Assembly: GCA_021155045.1 (NCBI GenBank) | Contig: JAJNQB010000020.1 | Coordinates: 46,960-110,959 of the forward strand | Reading direction: 5' to 3' | Origin: Arcticibacter sp. | GTDB taxonomy: Bacteria > Bacteroidota > Bacteroidia > 2-12-FULL-35-15 | DNA: 64,000 nt | Shown: in pieces, positions 32,716-42,359 of the stretch | How positions within the stretch are numbered: the stretch's first letter is position 1 | How the letters are laid out: each line of letters starts with the position of its first letter | Notes under the pieces: generated by a model | Database searches by the model: none | What the model was told of the DNA's origin: nothing | What the model saw: the letters and a program-made list of their open reading frames with translations, nothing else | Program-made: the position numbers and the translations under genes

Positions 32716-33789
32716 ATGCTTACAACCGAAAAAGTTAAAATAAATATTCATCAAACAGAAAAATCTCGTTTGAATGATTTAGACCAAAACAATATTGTTT
32801 TCGGTAAACTTTTTTCTGATCACATGCTTCATGCCGATTATGAAAATGGGAAATGGGGAGATCCTGAAATTGTTCCTTATGGTAATTTACCAATGACTCC
32901 AGCTATTTCTGCCTTGCATTATGGTCAATCTATTTTTGAAGGCATGAAAGCTTACAAAAATGAAAAAGGAGAAGTTTCATTGTTTCGTCCTTTGGAAAAT
33001 CAAAAACGAATAAATATTTCTGCCGAACGTATGGCTATGCCATCTATTCCCGAAGAATTATTTATGGAAGGTTTAAAACAATTGGTTTATTTGGATAAAG
33101 GTTGGGTGCCCGATGCTGAAGGTGCTTCGCTTTATATTCGCCCATTTTTAATTGGAACAGACGAATTCATTGGTGTAAAACCTTCGGATAATTATCGTTT
33201 TTATATCATTACATCACCAGCAGGTAAATATTACAACGCACCAGTAAAAGTATTAGTAGAAACAAATTATATACGTGCAGTTGAAGGCGGAGTGGGTTAT
33301 ATTAAAGTCTCTGGAAACTATGGTCGTTCACTTTTTCCAACAAAATTGGCACAGCAAAGAGGCTATCAGCAAATCATCTGGACGGATGCTCGTAATCATC
33401 GTTATTTGGAAGAATCAGGAACAATGAATTTAATGGTGATAATTGACGATGTATTAATAACACCACCAGTAGGTGATACTATTTTAGCTGGTATAACACG
33501 CGATAGTGTAGTTACTTTAGCAAGAGATTGGAAAATGAAAGTGCAAGAACGAAAAATAAGTATTGATGAAGTAATTGAAGCTCATAAACGCGGAACACTA
33601 GAAGAAATGTTTGGAACAGGTACAGCAGCCACCATTGCTCATATTTCTACATTTGGTTTTGAAGGCAAGGATTATGAGTTACCTTCCGTTGAAGGAAGAA
33701 TATTCTCAAACCGTGTAGCACAAGAATTAGACAATATAAAAAGAGGAAAAACAGAAGACAAACACGGTTGGATGTATAAAGTAGGTTAA
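32716..33789 (+). CDS. ilvE: Branched-chain amino acid aminotransferase
   Basis: The 357-residue protein is a fold-type IV PLP enzyme of the long IlvE class. Visible: ALHYGQSIFEGMKAYK near 80, LYIRPFLIGTDE, the PLP-lysine region YIKVSGNYGRSL, the YLEESGTMNLM substrate loop and LAGITRDSVV, with FGTGTAATIAHI near the end. It transfers amino groups between glutamate and the keto acids of Leu, Ile and Val in the cytoplasm. No neighbouring pathway genes are present, so it appears free-standing. Confidence 0.95.
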   Translation: MLTTEKVKINIHQTEKSRLNDLDQNNIVFGKLFSDHMLHADYENGKWGDPEIVPYGNLPMTPAISALHYGQSIFEGMKAYKNEKGEVSLFRPLENQKRINISAERMAMPSIPEELFMEGLKQLVYLDKGWVPDAEGASLYIRPFLIGTDEFIGVKPSDNYRFYIITSPAGKYYNAPVKVLVETNYIRAVEGGVGYIKVSGNYGRSLFPTKLAQQRGYQQIIWTDARNHRYLEESGTMNLMVIIDDVLITPPVGDTILAGITRDSVVTLARDWKMKVQERKISIDEVIEAHKRGTLEEMFGTGTAATIAHISTFGFEGKDYELPSVEGRIFSNRVAQELDNIKRGKTEDKHGWMYKVG

Positions 33790-33822
33790 TTGCAATTAAA
33801 AATTAGAAAGGGTATTGAAAAA

Positions 33823-34233
33823 TTAATATTCTTTTTCAAAAGAACTTCCTGTTTTTACTTTAAAGTCCTTCCACTTTAAAGTTGTTCCATCTTTTGTTTT
33901 TACAACAATTTCTGAAAAAAAAAGTGTAGTGCTGCTATCTAATCTACTTAGCTGATATTGCATTTTTTTTGATAAGGTGTTGCCATTAATAAGTTCATCA
34001 TAAGCAATTCCTTTAATGCTTGTTTTTATTCTGAATTGAACTACACATGAATCTAGCATATTACCATATTCGTCTTTGCCTATCATGCGAAAATAAACTT
34101 CGTCATACATAATAGCAAACACATTTCCCTTTTTTTGAACTTTAATAGTGCCTCTGTAGGATGAAGTATCAGTTTGAGAAAAAACCAAACTGGTAATAAA
34201 AAAGAAGGAGAAAAATATAAAAAGTTTTTTCAT
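33823..34233 (-). CDS. Small exported protein, possible GldM C-terminal-domain fold
   Basis: I chose the ATG at 34233 (MKKLFIFFSFFFITSLVFSQ), giving a 136-residue product with a clear signal peptide; the ATG 9 bases earlier is also possible. The mature part is beta-rich. The pattern VQFRIKTSIKGIAYDELINGNTLSKKMQ...LDSSTTLFFSEIVVKTKDGTTLKWKDFKVK resembles the last domain of the gliding/type IX protein GldM (G..L.....K..I..L..G..IFF..I.VK..DG), but only that domain would be present. Function unassigned. It is transcribed divergently from the next gene. Confidence 0.65.
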   Translation of the reverse strand: MKKLFIFFSFFFITSLVFSQTDTSSYRGTIKVQKKGNVFAIMYDEVYFRMIGKDEYGNMLDSCVVQFRIKTSIKGIAYDELINGNTLSKKMQYQLSRLDSSTTLFFSEIVVKTKDGTTLKWKDFKVKTGSSFEKEY

Positions 34234-34301
34234 TAGTGTCATACTTCCAAATACGAGACCAAATTTAGCTTAAAATTTTAGATACATTTGTATTTGCAAA
34301 A

Positions 34302-34745
34302 ATGGACGAGCTAAATTTACCTGAATACGATTTTAAAATTATCAAAGAAAACGATCAAAAGAAAATATTTGATTCCGTTCGTAAAAAATATGTAGTGCTT
34401 ACACCTGAAGAATGGGTAAGGCAAAATTTTATTCAATACTTGATTCAAGAGAAAAAATATCCTGCTTCATTAATTGCTGTAGAAATAAGTTTGAAATACA
34501 ACACATTACAAAAACGTGCTGATATAGTAATTTATAACAAAGAAGGAAAACCGGCTTTATTGGTTGAATGTAAGGCAAGCAGCGTAAAAATTACTCAAGA
34601 AACATTTCACCAAGCAGCAGTTTATAATATGAATTTTAAAGTAAATCATTTGATTGTAACCAATGGCTTGAACCATTATTGTTGCCAGATGAATTATGAT
34701 GAAAAAACCTACCTTTTTCTTTCGCAAATACCTGATTTTGAGTAA
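34302..34745 (+). CDS. Solitary type I restriction R-subunit N-terminal (HSDR_N_2) nuclease-fold protein
   Basis: The 147 residues match the HSDR_N_2 domain found as a stand-alone protein in Bacteroidota: RKKYVVLTPEEWVRQNFIQYLI near the start, then the PD-(D/E)XK core with Asp in KRADIVIY and Glu/Lys in ALLVECKA. No helicase, specificity or modification gene is nearby, so a classical restriction role is unlikely. A TACATTTG promoter box lies at 34283-34290, only 11 bases before the ATG. Its conserved role is unknown to me. Confidence 0.82.
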   Translation: MDELNLPEYDFKIIKENDQKKIFDSVRKKYVVLTPEEWVRQNFIQYLIQEKKYPASLIAVEISLKYNTLQKRADIVIYNKEGKPALLVECKASSVKITQETFHQAAVYNMNFKVNHLIVTNGLNHYCCQMNYDEKTYLFLSQIPDFE

Positions 34746-34807
34746 AATTTGTTTTTTCGTAAAACATTTGTACATTGCATTAAAATAACCTCTAAACCAA
34801 AAATAAA

Positions 34808-37651
34808 ATGCTACAATCAATCAAAAATGCAAGTCGTATTTTTATATTACTACTTGTGCCTACATTGGCATCCTCTCAGGCATTTAAAATGCAAGCTAAT
34901 TTAACTCCTGCCGATTATATGGAAAAAACCATAATCGTTAAGGTGTTACCACAATACCGTTCATGGTGTTACGATAATAAGATTGATATTTCACTTTTTA
35001 ATCAATTATTCAGTAGTGTTGGAGGAGGGCAATTGGTTAAGAAATTTCCAACAATAAAAGCTCCAGAGCAAATGTATAATGAACGTGGCGAAAAGCTTGC
35101 AGATTTATCACTGGTGTATGAGTTTAAATTCGCTATCAATGCTTCTTTAGAAAAAGTAATTAATAAATTTATTGGTTTAAAAATATTTGAATATGTTGAA
35201 CCGCATTACATTCCTCGAGTAGAATATACACCAAATGATACTAATTTTGGTTTGCAATGGGGCATGACAAATATTCAAGCAGAAAATGCTTGGGGTGTAA
35301 ATACAACTACAGCTCGTGGAGATACAAATGTGGTTATTGGTATAACAGATACAGGTGTTGAGTTATTGCATGCTGATTTGAGATATAATATTAAATACAA
35401 TTATGCAGATCCAATTAATGGTTCAGATGACGATGGAGATGGTTTTATTGATAATTTTAGAGGTTGGGATGTTGGAATGAATGATAATGACCCTACTTGG
35501 CAAGGGAGTGCTCATGGAGTTCACGTATCTGGAATAGCTGCGGCAAGTACCAATAATTCAATTGGTGTAGCGGGTACCGGTTTTAGATGTAAATTTTTAC
35601 CAATAAAAATTGCTGATGCTGCAGGGGCGTTAGTTGCTGCCTATGATGGAATTACTTATGCTGCTGACCATGGTTGTGCAATAATCAACTGCTCCTGGGG
35701 CGGTGGCGGAGGTGGACAATTTGGACAAGACGTTATTACGTATGCAACCATCAATAAAAATGCTCTAGTGGTAGCTGCTGCAGGAAATAATAATTTAGAC
35801 GAAGCATTTTATCCTGCTGCTTATCAATATGTAATAAGCGTTGCAAATACTAAAACAGACGATAGAAAAGCAACTTCTTCTAACTACAATTATACTATTG
35901 ATGTAGGTGCACCAGGAGAAAATATATACAGCACTTGGAGCGGTGGAGGATACACTTATAACTCTGGTACTTCAATGGCTTCGCCATGTGCTGCTGGTGC
36001 ATGTGCAATAATAAAATCTTTTTATCCTACTTATACAGCATTGCAAGTTGGGGAACGACTAAAAACAACTACTGATATTTATCCTTCAATGAGTCCTATT
36101 TATACAAATAAATTAGGAACAGGACGTATTAATATGTATAAATCATTAACAAATACATTATCGCCATCTGTTGTTATGACAACAAGAACAGAAACAGATA
36201 ACAACGATAATACATTTGTAATCGGTGATACATTGAGAATTAGAGGCGTTTATACTAACTATTTAGGTCCAACTACAAACTTAACGGCTGTTTTGTCAAC
36301 TACTTCAGCATGGGTTACCATTATAGATGGTAATACAACGTTAGGTGCAGTTGCAACACTTGGTACTGCAAATAATAATGGCGACCCTTACACAGTTAAA
36401 ATCAACACAGGAACCCCTCAAAATACGGCTGTGGTATTTAAATTAACATATACGGATGCAGCAACAAGTTATACGGCTGTTCAATATTTTACCATTACTG
36501 TTAATGTGGATTATGTGAACATTACAATTAATGATGTTGCTACAAGTATTGGTAGTAATGGTCGTGTGGGATATAGCCAATACGGACAAGCAGGAGGTTT
36601 AGGATTTAATTATATGGGAGCAGGGACATTGCTTTATGAAGGAGGTTTGATGATTGGTACAAGTATTACAAAAGTTTCTGATGGTGTTCGTGGAACAGGA
36701 GCAGCAGCGGATGCTGATTTTGTTTCTACAGCGGTAGCTCGTCAAGTTATCCCTGCTGTGTTTTCAGAGTTTGATGTAGCAGGAACATTTAACGATGCCG
36801 GTTCTGTAGCGCCACTGCCAGTTAGTGTAAATCATAAAGCTTTTGCTTGGAGTACTCCAGGGAATAGAAAATATGTAATTGTTCAATATGTTATTAAAAA
36901 CACAGGAACTGTAGCATTAAATACTTTATATGCTGGAATATTTGCAGATTGGGATATTGATGCTGCTACATTTGGTTCAAACAGAGCAGAATTTGATGCT
37001 GCACTAAGAATGGGTTATGCATATTATACGGGCGCTGCTGGTAAATATTGTGGAATAAAACTTTTAACTACTTCCGCTCCTGTTGTACATTATGCAGTTG
37101 ATAATTTAGCTGGCGGAGGCGGAGGTGCTGATTTGTCTGATGGATATACAACAGACGAAAAATACTTAACGCTTTCTACAAATAAAATTAATGCTGGTAT
37201 GACTGGAGCAGGGGTTGATGTAATTGATGTTGTGAGCACGGGACCATATACTATCGCAGTTGGTGATAGTATCCGAGTTGCTTTTGCTTTGATTGCAGGT
37301 GATGACTTAACTGATTTACAATCAAGTGCTGGTAATGCACAAATCACTTATGATGGATTGTTTCCAACTTCGATAGTAAATAGTACTCTTGAAAACTCAT
37401 CTATTATAGTTTATCCTAATCCAACAAACGATAATTCAATTGTTGAGTTGAAATTAACAGAAGAAACTATTGTCCAGCTTTCTGTTATTGATATTACTGG
37501 TCGTCAAATTGAAATGAAACAAATGGGTAAATTGCAAGTAGGAAACCATAAATTTACGTATGATGTTTCTAACTTAGCAAACGGAATTTATTATTATCAA
37601 ATTAATACTGGAGGAAAAGTTCAAACAGTAAAATTCACAGTAGTTAAATAA
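34808..37651 (+). CDS. Exported S8 (subtilisin-like) peptidase with type IX sorting domain
   Basis: A signal peptide (about 1-24) is followed by a pro-region and an S8 catalytic domain with D181 (GITDTGVE), H236 (AHGVHVSG) and S389 (GTSMASP). Ca-binding-like DDDGDGFIDN lies between the first two. Beta-rich domains of about 500 residues follow, and the last 80 residues are a type A sorting domain (IIVYPNPTNDNS ... DITGRQI ... LANGIYYYQI ... KFTVVK). The protein is predicted to be secreted by the type IX system and attached or released at the surface. At 947 residues it is a typical multidomain Bacteroidota subtilase; substrate unknown. Confidence 0.93.
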   Translation: MLQSIKNASRIFILLLVPTLASSQAFKMQANLTPADYMEKTIIVKVLPQYRSWCYDNKIDISLFNQLFSSVGGGQLVKKFPTIKAPEQMYNERGEKLADLSLVYEFKFAINASLEKVINKFIGLKIFEYVEPHYIPRVEYTPNDTNFGLQWGMTNIQAENAWGVNTTTARGDTNVVIGITDTGVELLHADLRYNIKYNYADPINGSDDDGDGFIDNFRGWDVGMNDNDPTWQGSAHGVHVSGIAAASTNNSIGVAGTGFRCKFLPIKIADAAGALVAAYDGITYAADHGCAIINCSWGGGGGGQFGQDVITYATINKNALVVAAAGNNNLDEAFYPAAYQYVISVANTKTDDRKATSSNYNYTIDVGAPGENIYSTWSGGGYTYNSGTSMASPCAAGACAIIKSFYPTYTALQVGERLKTTTDIYPSMSPIYTNKLGTGRINMYKSLTNTLSPSVVMTTRTETDNNDNTFVIGDTLRIRGVYTNYLGPTTNLTAVLSTTSAWVTIIDGNTTLGAVATLGTANNNGDPYTVKINTGTPQNTAVVFKLTYTDAATSYTAVQYFTITVNVDYVNITINDVATSIGSNGRVGYSQYGQAGGLGFNYMGAGTLLYEGGLMIGTSITKVSDGVRGTGAAADADFVSTAVARQVIPAVFSEFDVAGTFNDAGSVAPLPVSVNHKAFAWSTPGNRKYVIVQYVIKNTGTVALNTLYAGIFADWDIDAATFGSNRAEFDAALRMGYAYYTGAAGKYCGIKLLTTSAPVVHYAVDNLAGGGGGADLSDGYTTDEKYLTLSTNKINAGMTGAGVDVIDVVSTGPYTIAVGDSIRVAFALIAGDDLTDLQSSAGNAQITYDGLFPTSIVNSTLENSSIIVYPNPTNDNSIVELKLTEETIVQLSVIDITGRQIEMKQMGKLQVGNHKFTYDVSNLANGIYYYQINTGGKVQTVKFTVVK

Positions 37652-37722
37652 AAATAAAAGAATATTTTTTTTAAATTCGCACTCTTAAAAATTGTAAACT
37701 AAAAAAGAAGAAGAAAATAATT

Positions 37723-38262
37723 ATGGATTTAAGCGGAATAATATCAATTGCAGGAATGAGCGGATTGTATAAAGTAATTGCTCAATCAAAAAATGGAATA
37801 ATTGTAGAATCATTGTTGGACAAAAAACGTATGCCTGCTTATGCAACTCATCGCGTGAGTACACTAGAGGATGTTAGTATTTATTCAACAGGGGATGATG
37901 TACCTTTGAAAGATGTATTTCAAAAAATATATGACAAAGAAAAAGGTGGTGCTTGCATTGACCATAAAAAAACTGATTCAGAATTAAAAGAATATTTTAA
38001 ATCTGCTTTTGCAGAATATGACCAAGACAGAGTATATGTTTCTGACATTAAAAAATTATTAATGTGGTATAACATTTTGCAAAAAGAAGGGTTGCTAGAT
38101 AAAAAAGAAGAAAATAGTAGTGATGAAAAGGCAAAAATACCTTCAGCAACAGAAACAAAAATACCTACGAAGGTAAATGTAAAAGAAACAATTGCAAAAC
38201 CTGTAAAAACAGCCAGTGCAAAAGTAAAAACACAAGGTGTAAGAAAAACCGGTGCTGCATAA
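37723..38262 (+). CDS. DUF5606-type conserved protein
   Basis: The 179-residue product starts DLSGIISIAGMSGLYKVIAQSKNGIIVESLLDKKRMPAY, the signature of DUF5606 proteins found throughout Bacteroidota. The conserved part ends near 125 (LLMWYNILQKEGLLD) and the remaining Lys/Thr/Ala-rich tail looks disordered. No signal peptide, so it is cytoplasmic; the function of the family is not known to me. A terminator overlaps its stop codon. Confidence 0.88.
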   Translation: MDLSGIISIAGMSGLYKVIAQSKNGIIVESLLDKKRMPAYATHRVSTLEDVSIYSTGDDVPLKDVFQKIYDKEKGGACIDHKKTDSELKEYFKSAFAEYDQDRVYVSDIKKLLMWYNILQKEGLLDKKEENSSDEKAKIPSATETKIPTKVNVKETIAKPVKTASAKVKTQGVRKTGAA

Positions 38263-38276
38263 GCAACGGTTTTTCT
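38242..38276 (+). terminator. Terminator overlapping the end of the DUF5606 gene
   Basis: AGAAAAACCG (38242-38251) pairs with CGGTTTTTCT (38267-38276), and the stop codon (38260-38262) lies in the loop. The tail CTTTTG is T-rich but short. Confidence 0.6.
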
Positions 38277-38316
38277 CTTTTGAATAAAATAAATATTCTA
38301 CTCATTTTATTATTTA

Positions 38317-40038
38317 ATGGAAACTAAACAAATTACTCCACTACCCGAACGTGTTCGAACCTTTTTGCCGACAAATTTATTAATTAACTCGTGGAAAAAC
38401 ATCGAGCCTTTTTTTATTGATTTACAAAATAGAAAATACAATTCCTTACAAGAATATAAAAAGTGGTGGTTGGATAGAAGTGAATTGGAATCTGCATTAA
38501 GCGAAGATTTAGCTTGGCGTTACATCAAAATGACCTGCGATACATCAAATAAAGATTTGCTGGATTCCTATCAATTTTTTATTTCTGAAATTGAACCACA
38601 TGTAGCTCCTTACATGAATGAGTTGAACAAAAAGGCAATTGAAAGTAGTTTTGTTAATGATTTGCCAGAAGATTTTAAAATTGCAATAAGAGGAGTGAAA
38701 AAAGCTTTGGAAATATATCGAGAGCAAAACATTCCTTTGCAAACTAAAATAGCAACCGAATCTCAAAAATATGGTTCAATAACTGCTGCTATGACAATAG
38801 AGTGGGAAGGCAAAGAAATAACATTGCAAAAAGCATCAAGTTTATTAAAAAATACGGATAGGACAATTCGTGAAGATGTTTACAAAAAACTTCAAGAAAG
38901 AAGAATGTTAGATAAAAACACCTTGAACGATTTGTTTTCCGAATTAGTTGAATTGCGAAATCAAGTGGCTATTAATGCTGGGTTTAAAAATTATAGAGAT
39001 TATAAATTTGAGGAGTTGGGACGATTTGATTATACTATTGATGATTGTTATAAATTTCATCAATCTATTGAAAAAGAAATTTTACCGATAGTTGAAGACG
39101 CTGACCAAAAAAGAAAAAAAACACTACAACTTGATTCTTTAAAACCTTGGGATACCGATGTTGACGTTGAAGGCAAAGATCCTCTAAAACCTTTTGAAAC
39201 AGGAGAAGAACTTATTAATAAATCTATTGAATGTTTTCATAAAGTTCGTCATTCTTATGGCGAATACCTTGAAATTATGAAAGAGATGGGGCATTTAGAT
39301 TTAGAATCAAGAAAAGGAAAAGCTCCTGGTGGATACAATTATCCATTGTATGAGACGGGTGTGCCGTTTATTTTTATGAATGCTGTGGGAACACATCGCG
39401 ATGTAGTTACAATGGTGCATGAAGGAGGACACGCCATTCATTCTTTTGTTACTAGAAATATGGAGATTGTTGATTTTAAAAGTACACCAAGCGAAGTGGC
39501 AGAGCTAGCATCCATGTCGATGGAATTAATTTCGATGGAACATTGGGATGTGTTTTTTAAAACTTCTGATGATTTAAAACGTGCAAAAAAAGAACAATTA
39601 GAAAAAACATTAAAAACACTATTATGGATTGCTGCAGTTGATAAATTTCAACATTGGATTTATGAAAATCCGAAGCACAGTAACGAGGAAAGGATGATTG
39701 AGTGGAAAAAAATTATAGATTCGTACACCAGTAAAATAATTGATTGGAGTGGAATGGAAGATGTAAAAGCAAGGGGTTGGCAAAGTCAATTGCATATTTT
39801 TGAAGTTCCATTTTATTATATAGAGTATGGAATGGCTCAGTTAGGGGCTATTGCCGTTTGGCGTAATTATAAAAATAATCCAGAAAAAGCATTAGACAAT
39901 TATGAAGCAGCTTTGAAATTAGGATATACCAAATCAATACCTGAATTATATAAAGCAGCAGGAATAAAATTTGACTTTTCCCAAGCTTATGTAAAAGAGC
40001 TTGCCGATTTTGTTAAAAGTGAATTAGAAAAAATATAA
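38317..40038 (+). CDS. M3 family oligoendopeptidase
   Basis: The 573-residue protein is an M3B/PepF-type zinc peptidase. The active site MVHEGGHAIHSF (HExxH, H368, E369, H372) is followed by the third ligand region STPSEVAELASMSMELIS. The C-terminal AQLGAIAVWRNYKNNPEKALDNY region is also family-typical. It cleaves oligopeptides; with no signal peptide it should be cytoplasmic. It runs 10 bases ahead of the DinB gene on the same strand, so the two may be co-transcribed. Confidence 0.93.
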   Translation: METKQITPLPERVRTFLPTNLLINSWKNIEPFFIDLQNRKYNSLQEYKKWWLDRSELESALSEDLAWRYIKMTCDTSNKDLLDSYQFFISEIEPHVAPYMNELNKKAIESSFVNDLPEDFKIAIRGVKKALEIYREQNIPLQTKIATESQKYGSITAAMTIEWEGKEITLQKASSLLKNTDRTIREDVYKKLQERRMLDKNTLNDLFSELVELRNQVAINAGFKNYRDYKFEELGRFDYTIDDCYKFHQSIEKEILPIVEDADQKRKKTLQLDSLKPWDTDVDVEGKDPLKPFETGEELINKSIECFHKVRHSYGEYLEIMKEMGHLDLESRKGKAPGGYNYPLYETGVPFIFMNAVGTHRDVVTMVHEGGHAIHSFVTRNMEIVDFKSTPSEVAELASMSMELISMEHWDVFFKTSDDLKRAKKEQLEKTLKTLLWIAAVDKFQHWIYENPKHSNEERMIEWKKIIDSYTSKIIDWSGMEDVKARGWQSQLHIFEVPFYYIEYGMAQLGAIAVWRNYKNNPEKALDNYEAALKLGYTKSIPELYKAAGIKFDFSQAYVKELADFVKSELEKI

Positions 40039-40048
40039 GAATAAATTT

Positions 40049-40564
40049 ATGAAGCGCCCACAAGAAAACGAATATCCAAACTATTACCAACATTACATAG
40101 ATTTAGTTAGTGGAAATAATATTATTAAATCACTCGGAAGTCAGGTGATGGATATTCAAGCAGTAATATCTCAAATTCCTGAAGAAAAAGAAAACTTTGC
40201 TTATGCAAAAGATAAATGGACTATCAAACAAGTTATTGGACATATTATAGATACGGAAAGAATTTTAGGTTACAGAGCAATGCGATTTGCAAGAAAAGAC
40301 CAAACTCCATTATCTGGTTTTGATGAAAATAAATATGTTGCCAATGCAAAATTTAATAATCAATCACTTTACAACTTAGCACATGAGTTTGCCATTGTTC
40401 GTGAAGCTAATTTAGCTTTGTGGAAACAATTTGAGGAAGAAGAAATGAACCAAACGGGAAATGCAAATGGTATAGATGTTTCTGTACGTGCTATTTTATA
40501 TATGATTGCAGGTCATGCAACTCATCATGTTAATGTAATCAAAACAAAATATTTGATCGACTAA
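40049..40564 (+). CDS. DinB family protein
   Basis: The 171-residue product is a four-helix DinB/YfiT-like protein. DKWTIKQVIGHIIDTERILGYR carries the first metal-ligand His (GHIIDTER), and MIAGHATHHVNVIKTKY gives the pair of His near the C-terminus. Such proteins are metal-dependent transferases or hydrolases, often linked to stress and thiol cofactors; the substrate cannot be read here. Its stop overlaps the stop of the convergent membrane-protein gene by 4 bases. Confidence 0.88.
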   Translation: MKRPQENEYPNYYQHYIDLVSGNNIIKSLGSQVMDIQAVISQIPEEKENFAYAKDKWTIKQVIGHIIDTERILGYRAMRFARKDQTPLSGFDENKYVANAKFNNQSLYNLAHEFAIVREANLALWKQFEEEEMNQTGNANGIDVSVRAILYMIAGHATHHVNVIKTKYLID

Positions 40565-41694
40565 TTTTTGGTTAAGTCTGCTATAGTTAATTTAGGAGCA
40601 TAGTCTAAATACAATTCAGATTTTTCTTTTGAAAAAGTAGAAACATAATTCAAAATTTTATCGAAATTTCTTTTTTCAGGATAAGCAGGAACGCCTGTTT
40701 CTTGCATACACCAATATTTTATATTGATTGAAAAACTTCCGCTATCTCCAACTATATATTGTTGTATATGATTGGGTAAATTGCTTTTTAATTTATCAGA
40801 CAAATAAATAATTCCATTGCTAGTATTTCCAGAATAAAGATTATGTGATAAATAGGAATCCCAGAAATTAAAAAAATTAAGTTGGGGCATCAAACAAAAT
40901 AAAATAAAAATAATTTTTATGAAATGGTATTTTAATGCTGTTCTGAAATCATTAAAACTAAAAGTTGTTTTGTTGAAAAATAAGATGTAACAAAATCCTA
41001 CCATTGCAATATTCCAGAACCATACTACTGGGTTGTAATTATGCCCGATCGGACCTATCACATAAAGGATGAATAAATGCATTAAGCAAATAATTATGGT
41101 GGCTATTTTTTTTGTTTTATTGTGTAATAATAACAAGCCAGATAAACATTCAATAATTGGAAATGATTTTGCTATGTATTGAAAATTATTTATTTCTTTA
41201 ATATGAAAAGGTTTCATTAGCCATGGAAAGGTATCAGCAATAAAATTTGGATTTAATTTTTGTAATCCACTCCAAAAATAAATTGATGCAATCATTAATT
41301 TAATAATTGTAAGAATTGCATTTTGCTTTTTAATAGTAGTATATCTATAATTTAAAAAAGATAAAATAAAAAACATGGAGAGATATTGATAAAACCAAGG
41401 CTGCCAACGGTTCATGTCTTGAATGCTTATAATTAACGATAAAATTAAAAATGCGATTATAAATTTTTGAGGATTTCTCATCAAAAGAATTAACAGCAAC
41501 AGACAAATTAATATTGATAGTAGAACATAATCGAAAGGAAAATTTAAGTTAGGAACAAAATCAAAAATAGGAGATAGAGGAAATTGCCTATCACTTGTCC
41601 ATAGCTTATAGCTAATAGCAACACTTATTAGACAAGCCAATGCTGTGAGCCTTGTAATTAATCTTATTTGAAAACAGGAATTATCTTTTGTCAT
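40561..41694 (-). CDS. Polytopic membrane protein, HTTM-like
   Basis: The 377 residues contain about eight hydrophobic segments and end in a soluble C-terminal tail of about 90 residues. The segments SIQDMNRWQPWFYQYLSMFFI and IASIYFWSGLQKLNPNF resemble HTTM / vitamin K-dependent carboxylase-like membrane domains (the W-SG-QK-N motif), but no catalytic assignment is possible. Its ATG overlaps the stop of the C40 lipoprotein gene (ATGA at 41694-41691), so the two form a translationally coupled pair on the minus strand. Confidence 0.75.
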   Translation of the reverse strand: MTKDNSCFQIRLITRLTALACLISVAISYKLWTSDRQFPLSPIFDFVPNLNFPFDYVLLSILICLLLLILLMRNPQKFIIAFLILSLIISIQDMNRWQPWFYQYLSMFFILSFLNYRYTTIKKQNAILTIIKLMIASIYFWSGLQKLNPNFIADTFPWLMKPFHIKEINNFQYIAKSFPIIECLSGLLLLHNKTKKIATIIICLMHLFILYVIGPIGHNYNPVVWFWNIAMVGFCYILFFNKTTFSFNDFRTALKYHFIKIIFILFCLMPQLNFFNFWDSYLSHNLYSGNTSNGIIYLSDKLKSNLPNHIQQYIVGDSGSFSINIKYWCMQETGVPAYPEKRNFDKILNYVSTFSKEKSELYLDYAPKLTIADLTKN

Positions 41695-42269
41695 TTAATT
41701 CGTGCTGCTTTGTAGAAATATTTTTTATAATAAGGTTCGTTTAAATCATTTATCATTACGCCCTTTTTAGTAGTAGCATGAACAAACTTATTGTTTTGCA
41801 AATACACGCCAACATGCGAAATTTTATCACCATCAATTTTAAAAAACACCAAATCTCCTTCTTGTATTTCTTTTAAATCTATTGGCTTACATTGACTATA
41901 TATTTTGGATGATGGGACTTCAATAGTTTTATTGTAAACTGTTTTACATAAAATAACAGTTAAATCTGAACAATCGACTCCTTCTTTTGTTTTGCCCCCA
42001 TATTTGTAAGGAACACCCATCCATTCATCAATAAAAGAATAAAGTTCAATATTTGTTATGTTTTCTTTTTGTACTCCAAGCTGTTCTGAATATTTAATCT
42101 GAATTTTCTTTTTTGAAGAAATATTATTTTTTGTTTCCGTTTCTTTGTCATTTGTAGCATCTTTTGCAGATGTAATATTTTTAGTGTTTTTACAAGAACT
42201 AAAAACTATTGTAAAAGCCCAAAAGGAAACAAAATAAAATAAATGCCTATTGCCTTTTTGAAAAAACAT
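41691..42269 (-). CDS. NlpC/P60 (C40) family lipoprotein
   Basis: The 192-residue product has a lipoprotein signal (FWAFTIVFSSCKN), a charged spacer of about 50 residues, and an NlpC/P60 domain: YKYGGKTKEGVDCSDL with catalytic Cys, KISHVGVYL with His and KFVHATTKKGV for the third site. This layout matches Spr/MepS-type murein DD- or LD-endopeptidases anchored to a membrane. It is the first gene of a pair with the membrane protein at 40561-41694. Confidence 0.9.
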   Translation of the reverse strand: MFFQKGNRHLFYFVSFWAFTIVFSSCKNTKNITSAKDATNDKETETKNNISSKKKIQIKYSEQLGVQKENITNIELYSFIDEWMGVPYKYGGKTKEGVDCSDLTVILCKTVYNKTIEVPSSKIYSQCKPIDLKEIQEGDLVFFKIDGDKISHVGVYLQNNKFVHATTKKGVMINDLNEPYYKKYFYKAARIK

Positions 42270-42359
42270 GGATTTGTAGTTTTTTCAAAGTTAAGATTGA
42301 AACATTAAAATTTTGGGAGGTGATTGAAAGGTTATTAAAAATCAAATGTTGATTTCTAA

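Noticed and set aside
34557..34820. 87-codon minus-strand frame opposite the HSDR_N_2 gene
   Set aside because: It overlaps a conserved gene and the next gene's start; composition is random.
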